A stretch of 64,000 nucleotides of DNA from Sarcocystis neurona (Eukaryota > Apicomplexa > Conoidasida > Eucoccidiorida > Sarcocystidae), in assembly GCA_000727475.1 (NCBI GenBank), contig KL647288.1, positions 1,474,245 through 1,538,244 on the forward strand. Reading direction: 5' to 3'. A model generated the notes under the pieces. That model saw only the letters and a list, made by a program, of their open reading frames with translations, was not told the DNA's origin and did not search any database. Position 1 is the first letter of the stretch, and every line of letters begins with the position of its first letter. A program made the position numbers and the translations under genes. Below are positions 34,840 through 44,157 of this stretch, in pieces.

Positions 34840-35652
34840 GCCGTCTAATACACAAAGATACGCAAGAAAGGAGAGGTCGTGTGTACAATAAACGCAAGTA
34901 AGTAGAGGTCACGTGTACAGTACACCCACTTGTACACGTGAAGGGTTCGTAGAAGCGAAAAAACCGACGTCGGCAAAGCTTCAATGTGTACTCTGATTTG
35001 CACATAGACCAACAACTTTATACATTCATACTCAGGTTTGTGCTTGCTTCCCCGTTCGGCTTTCCGTTCTGTATATCGTACGACGATGTGCGTGCGCCAC
35101 CCACGTTGGATGTCATTCCTGGTACGTAGAGCCAGGACTTCCGCGCACCGCTTTGTGGATACAACAGCAGGAGTACAGAGCAGCACCTCGCGGAGCTTCC
35201 CTTAGAGCCCCAGGAGCAGCGGCAGCAGGAGGGGTGTAAAATTTGCAATGGGTAGTGACATCGGGAGCAAGATAAACCGGAACTACGAGAGTGAATGTAA
35301 CTGCAGGAGAGTTAAGTGCCGCGGGAGGCGCAGCAACTGCCGCAGACTGGACAGCTGTAGTAGCGACAAAAATTAGCCACACCAGTACGGGAACAGGAAG
35401 GAGCAGCGGCGTCAGCAACAGTGACAGTCGTCGCGGCGAGGGGGGAGGACCTATGGCTGGTGTTTAAGATCAGGCAGTTCACGAGAAATTGGCAACGTTG
35501 GAGAAAAGCAGAAAGAAATGGAAATGAGGCGAGACACGCGTGCAAGAAAGTTGCCTTCGTGTCTTCCAAACGCTACTACTAGTCCCACAAAAGGCGCACA
35601 AAAGAAGAGGAGAAGAGCGGATGGGAGGGACTACTTAGAGGTGGAAAACTAG

Positions 35653-36292
35653 CGAATATATAGCACGCTGACGAATGCCAAGGGAGAGGAAAATACAACG
35701 AAGAATCGAATACGTAGGGCGTACCAGAAAGAAACTGCAGGCGCGGAGGAGGAGGAAGAGATAGCGAGAGTAAGGAAGGCGCCACCACGAGTTGGAAGAA
35801 TGCCAGTTTTGTGTCCAGCCCTCATGTGTCTTACACAGCGGGGCAGGGTATTCTTGCCTTCCTCACAGCTACAGCTGGAGCTGCACGAAGAAGTCGTTTA
35901 CTTTGGCGAAGGTATGTAAAGACGTTCCAGCTGTTGGAGAACGAACACTACAGCTTGTGTGCGTTATACATGTAAATATGCCGACGAATGCATATGACCC
36001 ATGAATACATACCTGGAGCACGGACGCAGGACGTGTAAACACACGCAACGCACGAGATTTGCATGTACGCAGGTGTGCACGAGTCAGTGTAAGCATGTGC
36101 GGATGCTTTACTGAGAGAACTACGGTGTTGTGAAGTCAGACGGTCGAGCTGATCTGGGATCTAAAGTACGTTGAGTTGAACGTTTCCTTGAAAGCACGAC
36201 CGTGCATTGAGCAGGGCTAAGCAACGTTGTTCGTTTCAGCTGCAGTTGCCTCAATTTATCAGGTTGAAGGAAGTCTGCTTTATTTTTGTTAG
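35653..36292 (+). CDS. Two-exon 3' part of a gene with consensus splice sites
   Basis: Exon 35653-35911 is charged and non-repetitive (KETAGAEEEEEIARVRK, then RMPVLCPALMCLTQRG, FLPSSQLQLELHEEV) and ends in GGCGAAG|GTATGT. The intron 35912-36239 ends in TTGTTCGTTTCAG. Joining in phase 1 gives AAVASIYQVEGSLLYFC and TAG at 36290-36292. The same frame continues upstream past a TAG at 35650 with more Lys/Arg/Glu-rich coding-like sequence (about 35480-35649), so either the 5' exon boundary lies just after 35650 or a stop interrupts one longer exon. I do not recognise the family. A Ser/Pro-rich minus frame here looks like antisense. Confidence 0.5.
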
Positions 36293-37053
36293 CGGCGATG
36301 TGTGTGACGTTATCCGATGGCTCGCGTCTTATAACAAGGCTGCACCTTGCTGTGTCGTTTCAATTTGCTTGCACGTCGACTGCCAGCAAATGCATGCACC
36401 ATATTTGTTTGGCGACCGCCTCGCTCTTTTTTGATTGTTAGATGGTCACAAAGGGTCGAGGCGCCTGATGCCCGTTTCTTTCTTTGGGCACCCAACGCAA
36501 CCAAAATGTTTGTGTATGTATATAGACACGTATATATATACATGCAAGATAGAATAATTCACACGGAGATACACCGCAATTATGCAGTGATAGCTTGTTC
36601 ATGCGGTGTGCCCAGAACCACATCAACTCACGGAGTTTTACGTGTTACTGTGCCGCGTCTCGTCGCCTTTTTTACATCTCACTCGTACACTCTTCTGAAC
36701 GGAAACTCATGCGTGTGCAATCTGGCACTCCAGCGGGTTACACCTTGTAGGCATGTTGTCAAGTGAAACCGCTTGCACGCATGCAAATATAACCTGTGCA
36801 CGATTATCGTCTCCCACGTGCAGCTACAGCGGGAAACTAACAGAAAAGCCACATTCGAAAAAGTAGATAAACAGAGGGAGAGGCTCTAAGCAGTGGGTAC
36901 GTAGACGTCTACCGCAGAAGGGGTACTCGACCAAAACGTCTAGTTCTGTTTTTGAAGGTCCTTGATGGCCAGCTTCAACTTGACAGGCTGTGTGGCCGGG
37001 TAAGGTACCGAATATATATGTGCGGAGCAAAGCAGCAGCAGCAGCTGTTCAGT
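36293..37053. other. Spacer; nothing convincing
   Basis: Frames at 36347-36766 (+) and 36310-36543 (-) are open, but each is mixed with TATATA/ACGTAC spacer sequence and has no paired splice sites. I support no gene here. Confidence 0.35.
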
Positions 37054-38641
37054 TCACTGGGGTACGACTCGTGAAGCATTTACCTGCTCTGCACGTACGT
37101 ATTCTTTACAAACGATGTACGCGTGGGTGTTGGTCGCTGCTGCTGGATACTGCTGCAGGAAAAATCCACTTTCACTGTTTTGTATTACTGCGGCTTTGAC
37201 GGGCAAACGCTGCACACAAATGCACGCGTGCTCCCAGACAGCACCCGCTAATGCCAACAGAGGTGGAAACATGCTAGAAAGACATCTGAACGAGTATATA
37301 TGGAGGGATAATGTGTACGTACGTGTGGTAATACAGACGTGCACAGGCTGCGCAGACTGGTGTAACAGTTGCTTGTGCGATTCACAGAGCACTTTGTAGG
37401 CTTGGTATCTAGGTAGACCGGGCCTCAAATCGACGAAGAGACAATGCGTATTACCGTATGCAGCACTCCCAGCGGCCGCATATGCTTTCCCACTGCGGCC
37501 GGGACAGTAGAGCAATAACGGCACCGGCACGTTAAAGTGTTGGCACCACAGAGAGAAGCCTGCAGCAGGAGCGTAATGCGGCTGCAATATCTACGACAGA
37601 AACGGACTGCAGCAGCAACGCGACGATGATACTGGAGCAACCCGGGGAACTGCCCCGATCATAGCAGCGAGAAATTTACAGCACGCGGATGACCGCGCAG
37701 CAACAGGAGGCAAGCGCTGCCATATCGACTGCTGCGCGCACTCCCGAAGCATCTGCCTCTCTTCAAATACGTTGGTGATGCAGCTCAGAATACGTCTGGT
37801 GCCGCGCGCGCTATAACTCCACAACAGCGGCTGGTGAGCGGTCCCTGCTGATCCAAGAAAAGAGCTGCAGCACCTGTGTGCAGGTGCAGCAGCAACGCCG
37901 GTCGCTTAGATAACCTACGCACCCCAGCAGCAAGTGGCGCGCATATTGATAATAGAGAGCGTTGATCTTGGCTGTGTTCGCAGCAGCGCAGTTGATGTCT
38001 ACGACTCTCGTGGTCCTTCTCTTGACGCTTCCTCAAAACCCTCTGTGCAGGTGCTTAGGCAAAGTCACTTTAGCAGCAGTGGCATGGACACAGTCCATTG
38101 TTCTCCGCCTCAAGCAGCAGTCGAAAAAAATAACAAAATCATGCAAAGATTGGTGTGCACTTATGGGACACCAGTATAAATCCCTCTGTCTGTCTCTCTC
38201 TATATAGCTACATTTTTTTCCTCCACTTCAGCTATGCATGTCTACGTCTACGTATCTATAAGGACTGTCAATGCGGAGATACGGATGTAAGGAAGCAGCG
38301 AGCGACTGAGAGCCGATGGGTTGTTGAGAGCCGCATACATCCGGGTGTATGTACACCTCGACAACGGGTAGGACGCAGTTGTGGAGCCGATACAGGTGAG
38401 CGCCAGGAACTGTATAAATTCGTGAGAAGACCTCCATACCGCACAGGGAAGACGCGGGCGGCTGTGGCTCTAAGACGCATTGCCAAGTGGACAGCGTATG
38501 GCTCGTTTTACTTTTAGAGTATGTCCGGACCTCGCTACGAGAAAGAAGGTGCACATCTCCATGTAAGAGCGACTCCTCGAGAAGCGCAGCTGCTGAACGA
38601 CTGCTGCGGACTATCCACACCTGTACAGACTTTACCAACAT
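37054..38641 (-). CDS. Candidate multi-exon gene, strand uncertain
   Basis: Four consecutive minus frames are coding-like: 38641-38228 (137 codons, CGMEVFSRIYTVPGAHL), 38036-37785 (VRKRQEKDHESRRHQL), 37824-37591 (TNVFEERQMLRECAQQ) and 37587-about 37330 (starts MQPHYAPAAGFSLWCQ). Plausible donors exist between them (for example GTAGGT near 37912). The plus strand offers competing frames (37934-38179, 37962-38207, and 38155-38517 with a CAG|GTGAGC site near 38396). No family recognised on either strand, so this is an indication that a gene is present rather than a model. Confidence 0.3.
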
Positions 38642-38914
38642 CTAGACGTTTTCACCTACACATGCAAGGATGTACTGACGCACATCCAAGAGTCTTTCAC
38701 GTGCCTCAGGAGAAAATCTGGCCTTCCACATAGTCACACGTATATTTGCATCTACGCATCAAAATACGCCATGTCCGCACAAGAGAGTGACGACTTACGT
38801 GGACAGATATATTATCAACAGCCGCTCCACGTACACCCCAAAGAGCCCCGGGAGGAATTCTTACCGGATGCTTGTGTATGCCCACATATATGTTCACTAA
38901 AAATTTGCACATCT

Positions 38915-39725
38915 ACATATATATATATATATACACGTGCATGCACATAGGCGCAGATACGTATGTATGTATATCTTTGTACATATATGCATATATATAT
39001 CTATATATGTTTGTGTAACTGCTTCGAAGTGCTTCAAGAGAGCAGGTGAACCGTGAGGACCTTTACGTGTCTGTCTACGATTTTTTTCAGAATAAGTTAG
39101 CAGTTAAATTCCATAAGTAAAACTTCCCACGGGCCAGAATTCTGTCGAGCGGCGTGAAGGACGAGCAGCTGCTGGCACACCAACACGCAGGAGACTGAAG
39201 TGTCACGACGCCCGCGTCTCAACACTCGGCACTTCTGCTACACAAAACAACCTCTGCAGAAGGAAACTTCACTTTCTTTCACACAGATATACACGTACGT
39301 ACACAGGCATATACACACAGGTACTCACACGTATATATATATGTATATATTTATTGAAGTGCATATATACATATATATACGTATGCGTGAGCACCCATAT
39401 ATAAATAGTCGTACACACATACGTATGTATATATATATAGAGAGAGAGACACACACACACACGCAGACAGAGGCACACGCAGACACGCACGACCACAGAG
39501 AGAGATTACAAAAATGTAAGGTTTAGTGGAAGTATATACATGTGTACGTAGGTATATATACACATATATATATGCATATACATGTATACATATATATATA
39601 TATATATGCATATATACACGTACGCACGCTCTACATGTCTGCATATATATACACATATATATGTATAGATAGATAGATGCGCACGCTCTATATGTTTGCA
39701 TATATATGTGAATATAAATACGTAT
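38915..39725. repeat. AT-rich purine-pyrimidine repeat region
   Basis: Runs of TATATA, ACGTAC and CATATATAC fill 38915-39010 and 39285-39725. A unit of about 60-75 bp containing ACGCACGCTCTACATGTCTGC occurs near 39622 and again near 39690. Between the two blocks (39010-39285) I see no gene. Confidence 0.7.
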
Positions 39726-39980
39726 TATCCGAAACTTTAAAATAGCCACGACGGCATAGGAGCTGAGGCGCACTCCGTCACGCCAGATGCCCATACGTTT
39801 CTACCTGCAGCGCGCGGCACATGCGATGTCCTCAAGAAGTACACACGCTTGTGTATATAAACAAACGCAGACAGAGACCGACCACCTCTGCCTGCAAACC
39901 ATCAATACATATATACATATATATGTTCGTGCGTATATAGAGATATGTGCAGCTGGTGTTTATTGCTGCAGCCTCGTATA

Positions 39981-41838
39981 TCAGTGTGCTGGCCAGACCT
40001 GCATTAGTGTATTTAGGTTCACACATATGTCGCGACGATCCGCGCAAGCAAACATTTTACGGACATATATATATATATGTATATACATGGATACGCACGG
40101 CTGCTGCTTGCTGCTGTTGCTGCTTGGTCTATCGATATATTGCTGATATATATGTGTGTGTCAACACTTTTAGATTCACACGATCGTAGCCTTACGTGGT
40201 CGACGAGTCCTAGGGCTTGTGCCTCCTCCGCGTTGAGAAACAGACCCCGCTGCATGCGACGCAGCAGCCACAGCCGAGTCTGCTGCTGCTGCTGCTGCAG
40301 TTCGCTCCGATCGTTGTCCTCCTCCTTCTCCTCTTCCTTTTCCTGGTCGTCGTCCTCTTCCTTTCTCTGATCCTGCTGCTGCTCTTCGGGTTGCTGCGTC
40401 TCATTTGTCTCACGCTCCTGCCGTCGACGCTGCTGCTCGGCAGCCTGCAGAAGGTTGTCCTGCGGCTGGTGTCCTCGAGGCCCCTGGTGGGGCTGCAGCA
40501 GACGCAGGGAACTCTGTAGCTGCTGCTGCTGCTTCTGAAACCGAGGCCTCCTGCCGTGAGTGATTGCCGCTGCCAGCAAATCGGCCTGCAACGCTTGGGT
40601 GTACGCCACAGCAGCTGCCTGAGTGCGCAGTTCTCTCGCACTGCCCGGCTCCACCAGTGGAAGAGGAAACCGCAACAGAATGCTGCAGAGCAACAGAGGG
40701 AGGACAAGGCCACCAGCAGCAACACGAGAAAAGCAGCACCGTAAAAAGCGGCAGCACGGCGGAAGGAGGCGACATCCCCAAATGCAGCAACGCAGCAGCA
40801 GGAAACGCAGCAGTAGGAGAAGACGCTGCAGCAGGAGGAAACGCAGCAGCAGCAGGAGGAGGAAACCCAGCAGCAGGAAGGAATTCAGCAGCAGGAGCAG
40901 GACACAGTGCCACCAGGTCGGCAGCAGCAATCAGGGCAGCACGGGTGCAGCACGAGTAGCAGTTACCACAGCCCCAAGAGAGGCCAGTCATCGGCGCCCC
41001 CTCGCACCCTCGTTGGGTGAGAAGCAACACTGCTTACTCAACAGTACGAGCAGCCCAGCAGCATGCCTTCGGATATACGCGCGGCCGCAGCAGAGCAAAG
41101 GGCTGCAGTAAATGCGCGACCCGCACTGGCAGCACAGCAGCAATCTCTCCCGCGCCACCAGCAGCAACAGAAAGCCAAGAACAACGGCGCCGGACAGCTG
41201 CAGCGGCAGGATACTCGCCTGCAGGTACTGACAGCGAAGGGGGGGCTCTCCAGCAGCAGCAGCACAGACAAAGCCCCCCGCTGCTCGGAAGGGCAGCGGC
41301 AGCATTGCAGCAGCAGCCAGTGCAGCGCCGTGCGGTCGACAGGAGCAACAGCAGCTCCCCACAGAGTAGGGCACACAGCCATAAATCGCCTACAGACAAA
41401 TTCACTAACGACACTACTCTATACGTGTACGGCGCAGCCGCATCAACCGAACAGTCACAGCTCCCCTCCGCAGCTCCATCAGGAGCAACAGCAGCAGTAG
41501 CAGCAAGCGTCGCAGTGGACCCTTCGGCCCCGCGGGACTCGCAGCAACAGCAGCAGCAGGCTTGGACCGCAGAGGCAGCGGCAGGCGTCAACCGCAGCGC
41601 CAGCACGTGATGGCCGCAGCGCGACGGCACCCGAATTCTCTCGCAAACGCAGCAACCCTGTGGCTAAAAATGCCGCAGCAGCAGCGAGCGCTTCATCAAT
41701 TCAAGAACAGCAGAAGCAGCGACTGCTGGCAGAACGTCTGGCCGAGGCCTCCATCGGTTTGCAGGACCCGCATGCGCTTGCGTCTGATCACCACACTACC
41801 GTTAAACGTAAAAAGCTGCCACACACCTACATGCGCTA

Positions 41839-41869
<31 letters not shown>

Positions 41870-43587
41870 GCTGTGGATGTATCCTCGTCAACATCACCCA
41901 TCTACCGCTTTTATACACTTATACACATATACAAACACATTCATACATATGCGGACGCATATATATATATAGGTGTGGGTGTGCCTTCGTCAACACCACC
42001 CATCTACCGCTTCTATACATATATATATACATATACAAACACATACATATACATATATATATATACATTCAGGTGTGGGTGTATATTCGTCAACGCCATC
42101 CATATCTACCGCTGTTATACGCACATACACACATACACACACATATATACACGTGCCTATATATATATGTATATCTATATCTACGTACGTATATATATAT
42201 GCACGTATATCTACATATATACATATATATGCTTGTGCACGTTTTCTTTGCAGGGCAGTGTGGGAGGAACAGCAGTGTCTTGCGAGTCTCTGTGTGAGTA
42301 TGTGCGGGCAGCACCAGGCAGGCGCACGCGACAGCAGCAGGCACCGCAGTGGTTGAGCCCGTGAAGAGGCAGATGCTGGGTGGCGCTACGGCGGCAGCAG
42401 CAGAGAGTCGTTCACAGCAGCAGCAGATGCTCCGCAGCAGCAGCAGCAGGTGAAGCAGCGGCGCGGTCAGCTGCAACTGCGACACATCCCTCAGCACCGC
42501 TGCAGAACGCCCGGCCGCAGCGAATGAAGCCACAGGAGAAAGAAGCAGCTATCTGAAGCCCTGCACCACGTGGTGGCTGGCAGAGAATCAGCAGCCGCTG
42601 CGACGGCAGCGAGGACGGCGAGGCAGCTGCACATCTTGAAGAGCAGCAGTAGCAGCAGGCGACGACAGCACCCGCGCTGCGGCGTTGCTGCTGCATCTCT
42701 TACCTTGCATTACGTGTTGCTGCTCTGTAGCCGAGATTTCCGCTCGCCAGCAGGAGTGCTGCTGTGCCCCAAGCCCTGCCCACTACTACTGTAGCTATGA
42801 TAGGCCGCTTGTTGCTGCAGCTTCCGCTTCCCCCTCGGGGATGTGTGCTGCACCCACGCGAGTTGCTGCTCGGGCTGCCGCCGGCCCTTCTGCTGCTGCT
42901 GCTGTTCTGCCTTCCGTTTGTCCACACTCGGCTGCCTCTGCCTCGCAGCTCCCCACTCCTCGTGCTGCTGCTTCCGTCCCACCTCTTGCTGCTGCTGCTG
43001 CTAGAAGTGCTGCAACTGCTGTCTCTGCTCTGTCTACAGTAGGTGCTGCGGCTGCCGTCTGCCGCTCTGCTGCCGCGCATCAGAGCGACAGGAGCAAGCC
43101 AGTCGAGGTCCAGCAGCCCCGCGCAGCTGTCTTCTCCGCCTTCGCTGCCTGCGGAAGAGCAGCAGGAGCGGTAGCAGCACCATCCACCCCACACACAGAA
43201 CACAGGGTGCCAGCCGCAGCAGCAGTGGATGCAGCAGAACAAACCTGCAGACGTATGTACGCGCAAATATATGTCTTCTCGCGAAACATACAGACGCATG
43301 CATACATGTATACATATATATATATTTCTGCGGACCTGTAAATGTACGTATGTGTGTGTCTCTCTCGCTGCTTCCTTGACTGTTGAGTCCCACAGCGGCA
43401 TCCGGCGGTCGCTGGAGCTGCTGCTGATTCTTCTTCGGCAAGTGAGGAAGAACTCACCAGGCGAATTGATATACAGACAGACGGAAGAGACAGCAGCAGC
43501 AGGTGGCTCCGTCTGCAGCTGCAGCAGTTGCCGCGTAAGAGCTTCGCTGGCTGCTGCGGTCAGCGCCGACCCCACCAAACAAGCTGT
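39981..43587 (-). CDS. clpR: ClpP-family protein lacking catalytic residues (ClpR-like), 3' four exons
   Basis: Four minus exons join in phase. Exon 43587-43458 (acceptor GCATGCAG) has LVGSALTAAASEALTR and ends LYINSPG at donor CCTG|GTGAGT, phase 1: the ClpP ligand-loop motif. Exon 43148-42704 (acceptor CTTCCGCAG) has CAGLLDLD, a Ser-rich insertion of about 85 residues, then TVVVGRAWGTAALLLASG; donor GTAAGA, phase 2. In active ClpP the equivalent site is G-x-A-A-S-M-G, so the serine is Gly here. Exon 40682-40196 (acceptor CTCTGCAG) has ILLRFPLPLVEPGSA where active enzymes have IMIHQP, so the histidine is lost; then a Gln/Glu-rich insertion of about 115 residues, RGLFLNAEEAQALGLVD and donor GTAAGG. 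A last exon, 39998-39981, would add VWPAH and stop. The N-terminus is unresolved upstream. By family, ClpR subunits complete plastid Clp rings without catalysis; apicoplast location is inferred. Confidence 0.75.
41017..41839 (+). CDS. Plus-strand coding-like frames inside the ClpR-like intron
   Basis: Within the 2-kb intron 40683-42703 of the minus gene, the plus strand has a 197-codon Ala/Ser/Gln-rich frame (41017-41610), then in another frame, open from about 41510, a striking non-repetitive C-terminus: QEQQKQRLLAERLAEAS, then LASDHHTTVKRKKLPHTYM, stop TAA at 41837-41839. Earlier plus frames at 40564-40959 and 40623-41111 add Ala- and Arg/Ser-rich sequence. The change of frame needs an intron or a frameshift I cannot place. 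It may be a nested gene or antisense of unrecognised minus exons. Confidence 0.33.
41838..42240. repeat. Minisatellite, three copies of about 100 bp, with TATATA flanks
   Basis: Copies begin near 41870, 41972 and 42072. Each has GTGTGGGTGT, then TTCGTCAACACCACCCATCT, then ACCGCTTCTATAC and a TATATA/ACAAACACAT tail. The array lies inside the large intron of the ClpR-like gene. It is followed by a strong plus acceptor (TTTTCTTTGCAG at 42254) and a possible 39-bp plus mini-exon ending TCTGT|GTGAGT. Confidence 0.75.
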
Positions 43588-44157
43588 CTGCATGCCCCAC
43601 CACACACACATACACACACACACACACACAAACGTTTGCCGTTCACAAGTGCTGCTGCTATTGCTGCAGAAGCGAAGCTGCTGCGCACGTGAAGATCCAG
43701 CCGTGTTCTCCTACCTAAATCTACGGCTGCTAAATGAGCACATACTCACGTAAACAAAAGTGCTGTATATGTCTATGATCTACAAATACATATATATATA
43801 TATATGTATATATATATACACATGCATGGATATACATATATATATAACATTTGTACGTACATATATGTATATATACAACAGGTTCATACAGTGTACAGTG
43901 ACTTAGGGGAAATCCTGCATGTACATATCCTCCACATTAGTTGGCGTATATATATATATATAGATAGATCTGCGTGCGCACGCAAACTACATATACATAT
44001 ATATATATATATATATATATGTACATACGCATGTGTATGCACTGCAGATACAGTTGTGTGTGTATACACATATATATATATATACGGATGTATGTATACG
44101 CATGTATGTATGTATGTGTGTACGTATGGGTTTCTACACCTGTGCATAAATTCGTGT
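43588..44157. other. Spacer with GT and TATATA microsatellites
   Basis: A GT/CA run lies at about 43602-43630 next to the acceptor of the ClpR-like exon, and TATATA arrays fill 43790-43870 and 43950-44120. A minus segment at about 43720-43645 is weakly coding-like (NTAGSSRAQQLRFC) and could be the next upstream exon of the ClpR-like gene, but its phase does not fit the donor I can see. Confidence 0.5.
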
